The notes: a model not told the origin generated them from the letters alone. A DNA stretch of 64,000 nt from Pontibacillus yanchengensis Y32 (GCF_000770635.1 NZ_AVBF01000004.1:54515-118514); one strand, 5' to 3'; shown: positions 27,104 through 37,242, counted from the stretch's first letter. Translations and numbers: made by a program.

Positions 27104-28591
27104 TTATTCCTTGTCCTGACTAGTAGCCAGATTATCAGCGCTTGCCGCAATCTCATTCATATAGTTACTGATTTTTTGATTATCTTCATTTAAATTTTCG
27201 ATAGTAGCACTTACCTCTTCCATGCTTGCTGTAGATTGTTCAATGATCGAGGCTAATTCATTCGTAGAAGCTTCCACATCTTCTGAGTGAGATTTCACAT
27301 CAACGAAAACCGTTTGAAAGCCCTCAATACGTTCCTTGAGTTGTTGAAGCACTTGTCCAACTTCCACAAATGTCTCTACTACTTCACTCGTTGAGGTAAC
27401 ACTGGTATCAATTTTTTCAATACTATTTGTTAATTTGTTAGAAGCTTCCTGACTACGCGCATTCAAACTATGAAGATTATCTGTAATTTTTACGGTTGCA
27501 TTGGCTGTAACGTCAGCTAGTTTACGTATTTCATCTGCCACAACCGCAAATCCTTTACCAGCTTCACCAGCTCTGGCCGCTTCGATGGAAGCATTTAATG
27601 ACAGTAGGTTCGTTTGTTCGGTAATATCTTTTATATCTTCTGTCAGGGAATTAGTGTCTGCTAATTTATTGGTCAGTTCTTCGTAAGTAGATTGAAGTTC
27701 ATGTACGAATGTTTTTAAATCCTTCATTTCTTTCTCTAACGTTTGAAGCTTATGTTGGCCTTGGTCAGATGATGCTGAAATGGCATTGATTTCATCCTGT
27801 AGTTGACCCAAGGTTTGACTCATTTCGTTAATGGCTTCCATCGTACCGTTTGCATTAGATGAAATTGATGTAATTTGCTCACTTTGACTTTGACTACCTG
27901 CAGCCATTTCTTGAACCGCTGTTTTCATCTCCGTTTGCGATCCTAGATTCTGTTGAACTTGTTCGTTAATCTCTTGAATTCTTGATGAAATAACATTTAG
28001 GTCCTTCTCCATTGCTTGATTCTGAGCTTCTTTTTGTTCGCTCTCTTCTTTTGCTAGATTGATGTATTGCTTCACCACGGCAAATTGTTTGTTATACATA
28101 AAAATAAGTACGGATAATAAAACCCCGACAAGTAAGTACACTAGCAGGTACGAACTAGCCATCTGTTCTAGCAATTGCGCTTCCTGCCCAGTAGCAGTTC
28201 GGATGCTCGCAATGGTTAGAAGTAACCCTAGCGTATAGCCCAGTGCAAATGTTTTCCCTTTTAAAGGGACCGCAGAATAAACAGCTAAAAAGAAGAAAAT
28301 CATTAATGCACCTACACTACCGCCCTGCGTGAAAATGGCAACGGCACCTGCTAAGTATGGTAGTGGAATGGCAAGGTATTGGAATAAGGTCTCTTTTTTC
28401 CATAAATAATGAAACACAATAAAGAGAACCGTTATGATGATCGCTTGTCCTCCATTGATAGCGACCTGGAACATGTCACCTGTTTGTAGGTAATAAGCTA
28501 CCCCTACAACCATCGCTATCAAAAATGTAATCAGCATTAGCTTATTTTTCGCTACGCTATCCGCTCTTTTCATATCCTCGATCGATTTCAA
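27104..28591 (-). CDS. Methyl-accepting chemotaxis protein with polytopic N-terminal domain
   Basis: 495 residues. Six hydrophobic helices fill residues about 18-165, with no extracellular sensor domain and no HAMP visible. A long signalling coiled coil follows, with the conserved hairpin tip [38 protein letters not shown]. The sensor is therefore membrane-embedded. The start is a TTG at 28591 with GAGGGGAG upstream. No other chemotaxis gene is nearby. Confidence 0.9.
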   Translation of the reverse strand: MKSIEDMKRADSVAKNKLMLITFLIAMVVGVAYYLQTGDMFQVAINGGQAIIITVLFIVFHYLWKKETLFQYLAIPLPYLAGAVAIFTQGGSVGALMIFFFLAVYSAVPLKGKTFALGYTLGLLLTIASIRTATGQEAQLLEQMASSYLLVYLLVGVLLSVLIFMYNKQFAVVKQYINLAKEESEQKEAQNQAMEKDLNVISSRIQEINEQVQQNLGSQTEMKTAVQEMAAGSQSQSEQITSISSNANGTMEAINEMSQTLGQLQDEINAISASSDQGQHKLQTLEKEMKDLKTFVHELQSTYEELTNKLADTNSLTEDIKDITEQTNLLSLNASIEAARAGEAGKGFAVVADEIRKLADVTANATVKITDNLHSLNARSQEASNKLTNSIEKIDTSVTSTSEVVETFVEVGQVLQQLKERIEGFQTVFVDVKSHSEDVEASTNELASIIEQSTASMEEVSATIENLNEDNQKISNYMNEIAASADNLATSQDKE

Positions 28592-28743
28592 GTCAAACTC
28601 CCCTCTCTATGAAGCTATACCATCTAGCATTTATATCGACTACACATACAATCGAGTTTATGTTTGAGTAAGAAAATAATATATTTTTTACAATTGAAAT
28701 GGAGGTCATGCAATTATCCTTCGCAGCCCTAGGCAAAAGAAAA

Positions 28744-28768
28744 AGCACATGAACGCTGTCCATGTGCT
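28744..28768 (-). terminator. Terminator of the MFS gene
   Basis: AGCACATG and CATGTGCT stem; on the minus strand a TTTTTC-rich tail follows. Confidence 0.7.
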
Positions 28769-28774
28769 ACATAT

Positions 28775-29968
28775 TTACGAGGAAACCCCATGTGTTTCTT
28801 CTACTTGTTGATTTGATTTTTTTGAATTCATAAAGAACGACGTAATCAACATTAGAGCTAAGAAGATAATGACGACACTAAAGCCACCAACTTTACCAAA
28901 TATTTCAGAGGCAAGTCCGACAATATAACCTGCAATACCGCCGCCAATACCTGCGGCAATGTATATTAGGCCCAGTGCAGAGCCACCTGTTTTTGATAAT
29001 TTCGTTCCAAAGGCTGTAGCTGTTGGGAAAAGGGTAGAGAAGAAGAAGCCTGCACCTGCAAATAGATAAGGGAAGCTATTTGCAACGAGGAAACTTAGTC
29101 CTACCATTAATAAAGAACCTGCAGAAAAGATAATCAGGATCTTCCGTTCATTCACCCATCTTGTTAGATAAGCAACTCCTAACCGACCAGCCATAAAGAA
29201 GATAGAGAATACAGACAGAATCGTCGCAACCATGTCCTCTTTATTTGCCGTAGAGATGCCACCTAAATCAAGAGATTTCAAATAGGTTGGGAAAAAGTTC
29301 ATGAAAGACACTTCAGCTGAAACTTCAAACATTAAGAAAAACAGTAGAAACACAAACTGCGCATCCTTCAACATCGGAATAAATGATTTCAAATTAATCT
29401 TCTCAACCTTCCCACTTGGAAACGCTACAGATGTAATATAGATGATAACCGCCACAAGAGATGCAGCAATTCCTATATAAAAATAACGCCAAGACGCAAA
29501 TTGGAACATAAAGTTAAGGAATTGTGGAAAGATTACCATTCCTAAACCATATACCCCCATCGCGAAATTAAACATTTGATTTTGTTTCTCAGGATAAGCT
29601 GCTGGAACAATCGCATTCGAGGCGACCCCAAGCGATCCTAATCCAAAACCTACAATCATATAGAATCCTAGGAAGAAGAGAATGTTCGGTGCCAACCCTG
29701 TACCTAAGAAGCCAAGCCCCATAATAATCGAGCCAATAATCGTCATCAGACGTAAACCTTTTTTATCAGTATAATATCCGATCAGTACACTTGCTAACGT
29801 GAAACCTAGCTGGAATATAAAAACGACAAGCCCAAATTGGCTCATATCAAGACCAAGGTCCTTCTCCACCTGGTCTAAAACGATTCCTTTTGTATTTGTA
29901 ACGCCACCTGATATGAACTGCGTGAACATCAGGATGATTAAGGCATGAATACTCTTTCCTCTCGACAT
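28775..29968 (-). CDS. MFS transporter
   Basis: About 397 residues, twelve transmembrane helices and the MFS loop motif GYYTDKKGLR between helices 2 and 3. The general pattern resembles the sugar-type FucP/Nark-like branch, but the substrate is not readable. The ATG at 29968 has GGAGG at 8 bases; a frame-extending TTG lies inside that ribosome site and is rejected. Confidence 0.88.
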   Translation of the reverse strand: MSRGKSIHALIILMFTQFISGGVTNTKGIVLDQVEKDLGLDMSQFGLVVFIFQLGFTLASVLIGYYTDKKGLRLMTIIGSIIMGLGFLGTGLAPNILFFLGFYMIVGFGLGSLGVASNAIVPAAYPEKQNQMFNFAMGVYGLGMVIFPQFLNFMFQFASWRYFYIGIAASLVAVIIYITSVAFPSGKVEKINLKSFIPMLKDAQFVFLLFFLMFEVSAEVSFMNFFPTYLKSLDLGGISTANKEDMVATILSVFSIFFMAGRLGVAYLTRWVNERKILIIFSAGSLLMVGLSFLVANSFPYLFAGAGFFFSTLFPTATAFGTKLSKTGGSALGLIYIAAGIGGGIAGYIVGLASEIFGKVGGFSVVIIFLALMLITSFFMNSKKSNQQVEETHGVSS

Positions 29969-30363
29969 AATTAATTCCTCCAAAAATTTTAATACTATTC
30001 AACGATGATATGTGTCATTTGAAGGGATTCCCAGCTATTATTTTACTAAAACGATAAAATCCAATGTAAGCGTTATTTTATTAATATAATATTGAAAATG
30101 AGTGGTTATGCCTATACCTGGCTGGAGTCTCGTCTTCCACTGCCACCTCCTGCGATGTTGGGAGGGCCGGAAACATAGTCAAGAAAGAGAATTGGGGCTG
30201 GTCGCTCCTATTTTGGAAAAGTTGCTCGGAAAATGAACGAAGTCGCTCCAAAAATGAGAAAGTTGCTCCTATATTCAGAAAGTCGCTCCTGATTTCGAAA
30301 ACTCGCTCGCAAAGGCCCACCAGTGAATTCGAGCACACGTGCGACAAAGCCAAACATAAAAAA
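29969..30363. other. Intergenic region with phased repeats
   Basis: About 395 bases without a supported gene. The leader of the MFS gene is AT-rich; the rest holds the 20-bp repeat array at 30201-30312 and a terminator. Short open frames here come from the repeats. Confidence 0.6.
30201..30312. repeat. Phased 20-21 bp array, GTCGCTCCT family, second copy
   Basis: Units start at 30201, 30221, 30242, 30262, 30282 and 30302, with consensus GTCGCTCCTATTTTNNAAAA, the same as at 1266-1379. It lies past the terminator of the gene at 30407. Confidence 0.85.
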
Positions 30364-30386
30364 AGAACCTACCACAGGCAGGCTCT
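30357..30386 (-). terminator. Terminator of the DUF523/DUF1722 gene
   Basis: AGAGCCT and AGGTTCT pair (one G-U), followed by a T7 run on the minus strand. Confidence 0.65.
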
Positions 30387-30406
30387 CTTCTCTCATGTTA
30401 ATCTTA

Positions 30407-31378
30407 TTACGCGTAAGCGCGTCCTTTTCCTGAGTCGCTAATTTCTATCAGGTCTTCCGGGTAAGGCTCAAAGTACGTTTGTTGCATTAAGTAGTCATTT
30501 TGGAAGCGTATCACCCATGACTTTAATATGCTCAACACAGCGCTCAATGGTATTTTTTCATCATAGAATTTATTGAGTTCCTCCATAAAATAATCTTTCT
30601 CCCCTTTTGTCAGATCGTTTTTAAAGTACCCCATAATATGCTGACAAACGTTTACGTTCGATTTCCTACTCGGGAGCTGACGGAACATCCATTGCAGGTG
30701 CTCTTCGTATTCTGTAAACACTTCTTCTACTGGCTTCTTATCCGCATTGGCTGTAACTCTTCCCATCGCCTTTAACGTTTTTTGATTATAGGCCATGAAG
30801 AGGTATTTGTTTTTGGAATGGAACTCGACAAGAGTTTTCATGGAAGGTTCTTGCTTTCGCTCTCGAAATTCAGCTAACGTGAACAGTTTCGTAAAGAAAT
30901 GCTCTCGTATTCGATAGTTTTTCAATCTTCCTTCTTCTTCGATAGCGAGCCCTGGGAAGTACTCATATACATTTTGGGCAAATAATCCTTTTGTCTTTCC
31001 AACTACCGGAGATTTCTCTAGTTTATCGTACACCTTCACATCTTGCGTTCCACATGTTGGCGAACGATTTTTTAGTAAGAACCCATCTACATCAGACAGT
31101 GCTTCCAGGAATCCTTTTGAGAAAGCGTTCATGTCTTCCGTAAGGTCTTTCTCTGTTGAAGGCTGGACGAGTCTCTCTTCATCCCCTTGTCTAACAATAC
31201 GAATGATATCTCTTGGCACTCCTAATCCTATCTCCATTTCCGGACACACAGGCATGAACGTGACGTGAGGTTTCAAACGCTGCACGACTTTATCTGGAAT
31301 TAACTCCCCGTTGTACCGAACATGATCAAATTCTAAGCATTTACTAACGACTACCTTTGGTGTTGCAAACGAACGCAT
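30407..31378 (-). CDS. DUF523-DUF1722 fusion protein (YbgA type)
   Basis: About 323 residues. The N-terminal DUF523 part (about 1-150) has the conserved cysteines in VVVSKCLEF, MPVCPEMEIGLGVPR and KNRSPTCGT, suggesting a metal or Fe-S site. The C-terminal DUF1722 part (about 185-300) is the YbgA domain, often next to or fused with photolyase. Function is not established. The ATG at 31378 has GAGGG at 8 bases; the ATG five codons earlier overlaps that site. Confidence 0.85.
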   Translation of the reverse strand: MRSFATPKVVVSKCLEFDHVRYNGELIPDKVVQRLKPHVTFMPVCPEMEIGLGVPRDIIRIVRQGDEERLVQPSTEKDLTEDMNAFSKGFLEALSDVDGFLLKNRSPTCGTQDVKVYDKLEKSPVVGKTKGLFAQNVYEYFPGLAIEEEGRLKNYRIREHFFTKLFTLAEFRERKQEPSMKTLVEFHSKNKYLFMAYNQKTLKAMGRVTANADKKPVEEVFTEYEEHLQWMFRQLPSRKSNVNVCQHIMGYFKNDLTKGEKDYFMEELNKFYDEKIPLSAVLSILKSWVIRFQNDYLMQQTYFEPYPEDLIEISDSGKGRAYA

Positions 31379-31544
31379 ACAATAATCCCTCATTTATAAA
31401 CAAGTTTCTTTCATTGTAGAACCTTTTCCCTATTCCTTCTAATTTCAATAGTCTCAGCTTTCCCAATTATGTTTTTTTTAATGAGATTGCTTAATTGATT
31501 CGTTACAATAGATATAAGCGAATAACCTGAGGAGAGCGTTTACA

Positions 31545-33143
31545 ATGGCGGCAATGACACCCGAACAACACTATAGGAAACAAACGAGCACCACGCATCG
31601 AAAAAAATGGGGACAATACTTCACACCACCGAATATTGCTAGTCTCATGATCAGTTGGATTGCTGGGTGTAATCCTTCATCTGTGCTGGATCCTGCTGTA
31701 GGATTGGGGATTTTCCCTAGCATGTATCATTCTGTAGATGAGGTGGCACATACAAGTTGGGACGTCTACGATATTGATGAGGCTATGGTGCAGTGTACAA
31801 AAGATAGACTAGATTCATCTGAAACCATCCACTTTCATCAGGCAGATTTTTTAGAAGAAGATTGGGAGCAAATGTATGATGCGGTTATCGCCAATCCTCC
31901 TTATTTAAAAATGTCCACTCACCAACATAAACAAGCTATTCTAAGCAACTTTGAAGAGCAACTTGGACTTCGCTTGCCCGGAAATACGAATATGTATAAT
32001 CTGTTTTTATTAAAAGGGCTTCATCAATTAGAAAAAGGAGGGCGAGCTGCATTCATCGTTCCATCCGAATTTTTGAATGCGGATTATGGAAAGAAAATAA
32101 AGCAGTATCTACTCGATCAAAAATTACTAAAGTATGTCGTGATTACGGATTTCCAGCAAAATTGGTTCGAAGATGCTATCACAACATCGGTTATTTTATT
32201 ATGTGAACGGAACTCCTCAAATGACCCGGTGGAGTTTATTAGTATGTACTCACAAGAAGATTTACCCAACGTTCATACATACATAGCTGCTCAAATGGAC
32301 ACTACTCAGCCTTTAGGAAAGCGTTATTCCTTGGATACATTAGATGCTACGAAGAAGTGGCGGAGCTATTATCAGCCTTCCATCCTTCGTGGTCTGCAAC
32401 ATGTAAAACCATTCACTGAATTCGGTTATGCAACCAGGGGCATTGCAACAGGAGCGAATGATTTCTTTTGCTTGAGAAAGAGTGATATTCAAGGTCGACA
32501 TCTTTCTTCTTCCTATTGGATACCGTGTATCACAAAGGCCCAACAAGTAAAAACACCCTTTTTCACGAATGAACATTGGCAGGGATTGTTTGAACAACAT
32601 GCACCTGTCACGTTGCTCAATCTTCAGCCTGATAAGATGCTTGATGATTCCATTATTAACTATATTCAGTACGGAGAAACACATCAGTTTCATCTGCGAT
32701 ACTTAACGAAGCACCGCTCTCCATGGTATAAAGCTGAAGTTCGGGATCCAGCTCCAATTTGGTTTCGGACGTTCAATCGAACGAAATTACAGTTTGTCCG
32801 TAATGAGGCAGGAATTGTCCATCTAACCCCTTTTCATAGTATTTATATCCATGAAAAGTACCAACAAGACATACCGATTATCATGGCCTACTTCCTCACA
32901 GATATTGCGGAAGAAATTCTAAAAGAAAGTCGTCGCGAATACGGACAAGGCTTAGTGAAATTCGAACCGAATGACCTTAATCAATCCTATGTATTTGATT
33001 TCGATATCCTAACGAAACGTGAAAAAAACGATATTCGTCATCTTTATGACCAACTAAGAGAATGCCCATACCTTTCAGAAGAATGGGAAATCTATCAATC
33101 TAAATTGAACGACTATTTCAAGCATCTCTTAGCTACAGAATGA
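31545..33143 (+). CDS. Solitary adenine-N6 DNA methyltransferase, TaqI/Eco57I-like
   Basis: 532 residues. The motifs appear in the gamma-class order: motif X KKWGQYFTPPNIASLMISWI (about 20-40), motif I VLDPAVGLGIF, motif II DVYDID, motif IV NPPY (catalytic, about residue 125), then a C-terminal target-recognition region (about 270-500) with no nuclease motif that I can see. Flanking genes are unrelated, so it is either an orphan methylase or the remnant of a restriction system. A GGAG site lies about 12 bases before the ATG at 31545; the ATG three codons later is an alternative. Confidence 0.88.
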   Translation: MAAMTPEQHYRKQTSTTHRKKWGQYFTPPNIASLMISWIAGCNPSSVLDPAVGLGIFPSMYHSVDEVAHTSWDVYDIDEAMVQCTKDRLDSSETIHFHQADFLEEDWEQMYDAVIANPPYLKMSTHQHKQAILSNFEEQLGLRLPGNTNMYNLFLLKGLHQLEKGGRAAFIVPSEFLNADYGKKIKQYLLDQKLLKYVVITDFQQNWFEDAITTSVILLCERNSSNDPVEFISMYSQEDLPNVHTYIAAQMDTTQPLGKRYSLDTLDATKKWRSYYQPSILRGLQHVKPFTEFGYATRGIATGANDFFCLRKSDIQGRHLSSSYWIPCITKAQQVKTPFFTNEHWQGLFEQHAPVTLLNLQPDKMLDDSIINYIQYGETHQFHLRYLTKHRSPWYKAEVRDPAPIWFRTFNRTKLQFVRNEAGIVHLTPFHSIYIHEKYQQDIPIIMAYFLTDIAEEILKESRREYGQGLVKFEPNDLNQSYVFDFDILTKREKNDIRHLYDQLRECPYLSEEWEIYQSKLNDYFKHLLATE

Positions 33144-33291
33144 GACGGAGGGACTGGGATGGGGGGACAGGTCCCTCATCCCATGTATAACTATTCATTA
33201 CCATAAATTTTTATTAGATTTTTGTGCGTGTGTGTATTAAAATGAATAGCGTTGCATACTTATGATGCCCTTATTTAGGAGGTACTTCAAC

Positions 33292-34662
33292 ATGAATCAA
33301 AAGAGCAAATTCCCGTTTAAAACGACTGATCATATTAAATTTATTGTTCCTTCTTTACTTGGAATTCTACTATTTATGGTGCCATTTCAAGTAGAAATAG
33401 AAGGAGAAGAAAGCTTTACGATACCTGTTGCGTATTTTGCTGAGTTACTTCAGGTACGTTTAGCGGACGAGCTTTCTGCTATTATGACAATTATTATCAC
33501 GATTACAGCGATAGCCACCATCGTTGTCAAAGCAATGGGCGGGGATCGCTTAGCGAAGTTTCCATTTTTCCAAGGCTTATTCGATGTGTCTGCCATATGG
33601 ACATTGGTCCGTATTTTAGGTGCTATCTTTGCTATTCTTACCTTATTTAAAACCGGTCCTGAGTTTATTTATTCAGGTGCTACTGGTGGTTTGTTATTAG
33701 ATAGTTTATTACACGTGTTATTTACTGTATTTCTATTTGCAGGATTATTCTTACCGTTATTACTAAATTTCGGTTTACTAGAGTTTTTTGGCACGATGTT
33801 AACCGTGATTATGAGACCGGTTTTCAAGCTACCTGGAAGGTCCTCTATTGACTCCCTGGCATCCTGGCTAGGCGATGGAACGATTGGTGTTCTTTTAACA
33901 AGCAAGCAATATCAGGGAGGACATTATACGAAAAGAGAAGCAGCGATTATAGGTACAACCTTCTCCGTCGTGTCGATTACGTTTACGCTTGTAGTGATTG
34001 ATGAGGTTGATCTCTCCCATATGTTCCCTGCCTTTTATGGAACGGTATTATTATCCGGGGTGATTGCTGCGATTATTATGCCGCGTATCCCGCCGCTTTC
34101 CAAAAAGGAAAACACGTATATTACAGGCGAACAAGGCGAGCCAGAACCGAAATCCCCACAGGGCTATAACGTCCTCACCTGGGGTTATTATAAAGCACTA
34201 GAAAGATCGAAAACCCAAACAAGTGTGAAGGATTTCTTCAAAAACGGCGCGCAAAATATTTTAGATATGTGGATGGGTGTCGCTCCAATTGTCATGGCAT
34301 TAGGGACTATAGCCCTTGTGATTGCAGAATATACACCTGTTTTCAGCTGGCTAGGCATGCCATTTATTCCATTGCTTGAACTGATGCAAATTCCAGAAGC
34401 AAGCGCCGCTTCGGAAACCATTCTAGTAGGCTTTGCAGATATGTTCCTACCAGCACTGATTGGCTCTTCTATTGAAAGCGAGATGACCCGCTTTATTATC
34501 GCAGCCCTATCTGTAACGCAGTTGATCTATATGTCAGAAGTCGGTGGCCTATTGCTAGGTTCAAACATTCCAATCAATTTAAGAGAATTATTTATCATTT
34601 TCCTAGAACGTACGATTATTACGCTACCGATTATCACGCTCATTGCGCATATGATTTTTTAG
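33292..34662 (+). CDS. YjiH-family membrane protein with nucleoside-recognition (Gate) domains
   Basis: About 456 residues and ten or so transmembrane helices. Gate-domain-like stretches (SIDSLASWLGDGTIGVLLTSKQY and ADMFLPALIGSSI) identify the YjiH family, membrane proteins of unknown transport function related to nucleoside carriers and SpmA/B. The ATG at 33292 has AGGAGG at 8 bases; an earlier in-frame ATG at 33262 has none. A terminator follows at 34676. Confidence 0.85.
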   Translation: MNQKSKFPFKTTDHIKFIVPSLLGILLFMVPFQVEIEGEESFTIPVAYFAELLQVRLADELSAIMTIIITITAIATIVVKAMGGDRLAKFPFFQGLFDVSAIWTLVRILGAIFAILTLFKTGPEFIYSGATGGLLLDSLLHVLFTVFLFAGLFLPLLLNFGLLEFFGTMLTVIMRPVFKLPGRSSIDSLASWLGDGTIGVLLTSKQYQGGHYTKREAAIIGTTFSVVSITFTLVVIDEVDLSHMFPAFYGTVLLSGVIAAIIMPRIPPLSKKENTYITGEQGEPEPKSPQGYNVLTWGYYKALERSKTQTSVKDFFKNGAQNILDMWMGVAPIVMALGTIALVIAEYTPVFSWLGMPFIPLLELMQIPEASAASETILVGFADMFLPALIGSSIESEMTRFIIAALSVTQLIYMSEVGGLLLGSNIPINLRELFIIFLERTIITLPIITLIAHMIF

Positions 34663-34675
34663 TAGATTATATTAT

Positions 34676-34707
34676 AAAAAGCTCAGAGAATATTCTCTGA
34701 GCTTTTT
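34676..34707 (+). terminator. Terminator of the YjiH gene
   Basis: A 15-bp stem (AAAAAGCTCAGAGAA with its complement) with a 2-base gap and T5. Confidence 0.88.
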
Positions 34708-34788
34708 ATTTATCTCGCCGTTTTGTATAAAACATTGCATATTTTATGGCCTTTTATTTTACTGTTTATTTTAGATTCGTGCTCTTTA

Positions 34789-35061
34789 TTAGAAGAATGG
34801 AGTGTAAATGCTTAATAAATAGAATATTAAAATCAGTAACAAAACAATCAAAGAAACTTTCAGAGACTCAATATATCTTTTTTCTTTTCTCCTTGATTCA
34901 ACTAAGAAATCGAGAGCTACTTTAAGTATTAAAACACCTAGTGCTAAAGGCAACATGTACATTTTTGTTTCTGTAGCCACAGTAACTACTCCAATACAAA
35001 TAAGTATTATTCCCACAATGTTATCTTCGGTTTTTGTCGACAAACTTTTCGTTTTATTCAT
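34789..35061 (-). CDS. Small membrane protein in AT-rich islet, unknown
   Basis: 90 residues with three hydrophobic segments (about 17-29, 33-50, 66-87) split by a basic loop (ESRRKEKRY). The ATG at 35061 has AGGA about 11 bases upstream. The gene is clearly more AT-rich than the flanking operons. I do not recognise a family. Confidence 0.6.
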   Translation of the reverse strand: MNKTKSLSTKTEDNIVGIILICIGVVTVATETKMYMLPLALGVLILKVALDFLVESRRKEKRYIESLKVSLIVLLLILIFYLLSIYTPFF

Positions 35062-35145
35062 GTAAATCATTTCCTATTTTATATTTATATGTTATGTTTG
35101 ATCTTATTCTTCAACCTACAACGCATTCTATAGTCGAAGAAATAA

Positions 35146-35331
35146 TTAGTTGTTGTCATTTTCAAGTTCATAAACTCTCTTTTTAAGGTTTGTAATTTCA
35201 GCATTTAAATCATCTGTTGGATTTTTGCTTCTTTGTGTTACTCTTTTAATAATCAATATTCCTAGGCCAATAAATACTGCGAGTATTAAAAGTGCCAATA
35301 TTAATCCCGGAATTCCGATACTGGTAATCAT
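35146..35331 (-). CDS. Small single-helix membrane protein with coiled coil
   Basis: 61 residues: one N-terminal transmembrane helix (LILALLILAVFIGLGILII) then a basic stop and a short heptad-like coiled coil (LNAEITNLKKRVYELEN). GGGGGG precedes the ATG at 35331. It is upstream of the 90-residue membrane protein on the same strand, and the two may be cotranscribed. Confidence 0.6.
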   Translation of the reverse strand: MITSIGIPGLILALLILAVFIGLGILIIKRVTQRSKNPTDDLNAEITNLKKRVYELENDNN

Positions 35332-35485
35332 AAAATGCCCCCCATATTTAACACATTTTCAGATTAACATAAATATCCATTCTATTTTAGTATTATTTTT
35401 CTACTTTAGTTCTTAAATAAAAGAGCGCAACCTCTGTTATTACAGATTTGCGCCCCTAATCATGAATCTTTGATTTCAAGATATT

Positions 35486-35516
35486 ATAAAACTGCCTTAT
35501 TATGAGACAGTTTTAT
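35486..35516 (-). terminator. Terminator of the zeta-toxin module
   Basis: ATAAAACTG and CAGTTTTAT stem just after the kinase stop codon. A second hairpin (GCGCAA.CTCTGT / ACAGATTTGCGC) lies at about 35424-35455. Confidence 0.7.
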
Positions 35517-35527
35517 GAAGTTCAATA

Positions 35528-36118
35528 CTAACCTCTCAATTTTTCCTTAATTGGAAGAACCCATTCAGGTAGCTCATTGCTTTCATATGCAATGAAGTTA
35601 TCATAAGCCTCTAAGACAATTTCACCGTTAAAATTACTATTGTCCATCACTACTAGATTATCTATTAAAGGCAAGTTTTTAATTAGGTTTTCTTTTGACT
35701 TCACATGTCTATTAAGGATGTCTTCCGTGGGAATATGATGTCCTCCATTTTGAACTCGCAAAGCAACTCGTTTAATATTCTGTTGAACATCTTCTAATCC
35801 AAGATAAAACATCGTTATTTCGAAACCATTTTCTCGAGCCATCTTGATTCTTTGTAAAAATGTTTTTCCTGAAAGTGTCGTTTCTACAGAGAAACTCCTC
35901 TTATTTTTGATACAATCTTTGGCTAATTTGATGGCTGACCGACCAGCTTCTGCCCTCTTCGACTCAGGGTTAGATTGATCTAAATGTCTCGCAATTCCGT
36001 CTGGATCTATATTCGTCTCAATACCAATCTTGTCTATAATTAGATTTCGTATTGTGCTTTTCCCGCTTCCGTTGTTCCCTGCAAAAACATACATTATGGG
36101 TTTGTCACTAGAGCTCAT
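35528..36118 (-). CDS. Zeta-toxin-family P-loop kinase (COG4185)
   Basis: 196 residues. The Walker A motif is VFAGNNGSGKST (about 11-22), followed by NIDPDGIA and the ETTLSG motif typical of zeta/PezT-like kinases and COG4185. Zeta toxins phosphorylate UDP-N-acetylglucosamine and so block cell-wall synthesis; the substrate here is not proven. Its start overlaps the preceding 69-residue gene by 11 bases, the usual antitoxin-then-toxin arrangement. Confidence 0.85.
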   Translation of the reverse strand: MSSSDKPIMYVFAGNNGSGKSTIRNLIIDKIGIETNIDPDGIARHLDQSNPESKRAEAGRSAIKLAKDCIKNKRSFSVETTLSGKTFLQRIKMARENGFEITMFYLGLEDVQQNIKRVALRVQNGGHHIPTEDILNRHVKSKENLIKNLPLIDNLVVMDNSNFNGEIVLEAYDNFIAYESNELPEWVLPIKEKLRG

Positions 36119-36317
36119 TTGATTCTTCCTGTCCCTCTCCTGTATATGGCTTCACTTCACCATTAGGGAATTCTTTGACTAAACCATCTTTTGTAGCATA
36201 AACAATGTAGGTATTGTTTACTTTAGCATCTATTTTAGCTCTTTCTCCCGTCATTTTAGCCCATTGATCAACCCAACCATACTTTCTTTTACTTGAATTT
36301 TCGTTGTGTACAAGCAT
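36108..36317 (-). CDS. Putative antitoxin partner of the zeta-type kinase
   Basis: 69 residues from the ATG at 36317, which has AGGTGG about 10 bases upstream. It is a charged protein (RKYGWVDQWAKMTGERAKID, then YIVYATKDGLVKEFPNGEVK) with a short beta-rich middle and an acidic tail (EGQEESNEL). It does not resemble the helical epsilon or PezA antitoxins. The overlap with the kinase gene is the main argument for the role. Confidence 0.65.
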   Translation of the reverse strand: MLVHNENSSKRKYGWVDQWAKMTGERAKIDAKVNNTYIVYATKDGLVKEFPNGEVKPYTGEGQEESNEL

Positions 36318-36675
36318 AATTAATTCACCACCTAAAACATCGTTATTCTTAATTTTAATTATATCATATGATAAAAACCATGCCATTTTCATACAATTAT
36401 CTCAAATTCAAGTCTTCCAGATTATGGCCCTTATCTGGAATAAAGCCTCTTAATAAAAACGAATAAATATACCTTCTCATTCATTTACTCTCGTATATAC
36501 TCTAATCCAAGTCATAAATGGGACTGATAAGAAACCTTTTAAATCTTTTGTATGATTTCCATTAAATAGTTACAACTAAATCTTAAATAAAAACCCCAAT
36601 TTGAGGTCTGTGATAGTTCATCGTATAATAAAATCAACCATGAATTTCAAGTTTCAAAAAAGGGGGTACCTTGAT
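36318..36675. other. AT-rich divergent control region of the islet
   Basis: About 360 bases without a supported gene, between the divergent toxin module and the Uma2 gene. It is very AT-rich and probably holds both promoters. I see no clear operator. Confidence 0.5.
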
Positions 36676-37242
36676 ATGAGTTTAGCAAATGACGATGTAG
36701 TTACAAAAAAGGAGTTCTTTCAGATGAGAGAACAAACAGAAGAATTGTTAGAATATATACATGGACTTGTATTTATGAGTCCATCTCCTTCAACCATTCA
36801 TCAACGAATTTCAAGTCGTTTACATGCAACATTATTCAATGCTTTGGATGGCTCAGAGTGCGAAGTGTTTCCTGCTCCTTTTGATATTGAATTAAAGAAT
36901 GATGAAAAAGACACTTCTCAGATCATCATCCCTGATTTATCAGTAATTTGTGATAAAACGGGACTTAATGAACAACGTTTTGTAGGTGTTCCTGATGTCA
37001 TTATCGAAATTATTAGCCCCTCAAATCAATCACATGACTTAGTAATAAAGCTAAACTTATATATGGATTATGGAGTAAAAGAATATTGGATTGTAAACCC
37101 CCTATTGAACACAATACAACTCTATATACTGGACGAAGAGGGAAATTATCAGCAACAAAATGTGGTTAAAGATTACGGAGTGGTTCAATCAGAGGTCATT
37201 AAGAATTTCAATGTCCAAGCTGAAGAACTGTTTTCATACTAA
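36676..37242 (+). CDS. Uma2-family (DUF820) PD-(D/E)XK nuclease-fold protein
   Basis: 188 residues. The nuclease core is visible: IIPDLSVICD with the metal Asp, GVPDVIIEIISPSN with the acidic pair, and the following Lys in LVIKLNLYMDYGVKEYWIV. Uma2 proteins are abundant in cyanobacteria and scattered in Firmicutes as mobile, lineage-specific genes; their target is unknown. The ATG at 36676 has GGGGG about 10 bases upstream. It ends the AT-rich islet. Confidence 0.85.
   Translation: MSLANDDVVTKKEFFQMREQTEELLEYIHGLVFMSPSPSTIHQRISSRLHATLFNALDGSECEVFPAPFDIELKNDEKDTSQIIIPDLSVICDKTGLNEQRFVGVPDVIIEIISPSNQSHDLVIKLNLYMDYGVKEYWIVNPLLNTIQLYILDEEGNYQQQNVVKDYGVVQSEVIKNFNVQAEELFSY

Noticed and set aside
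33159..33185. GGGGGACAGGTCCC hairpin as a terminator of the methyltransferase gene
   Set aside because: It has no T tail; it may be a fragment of a dispersed element, but only one copy is present here.
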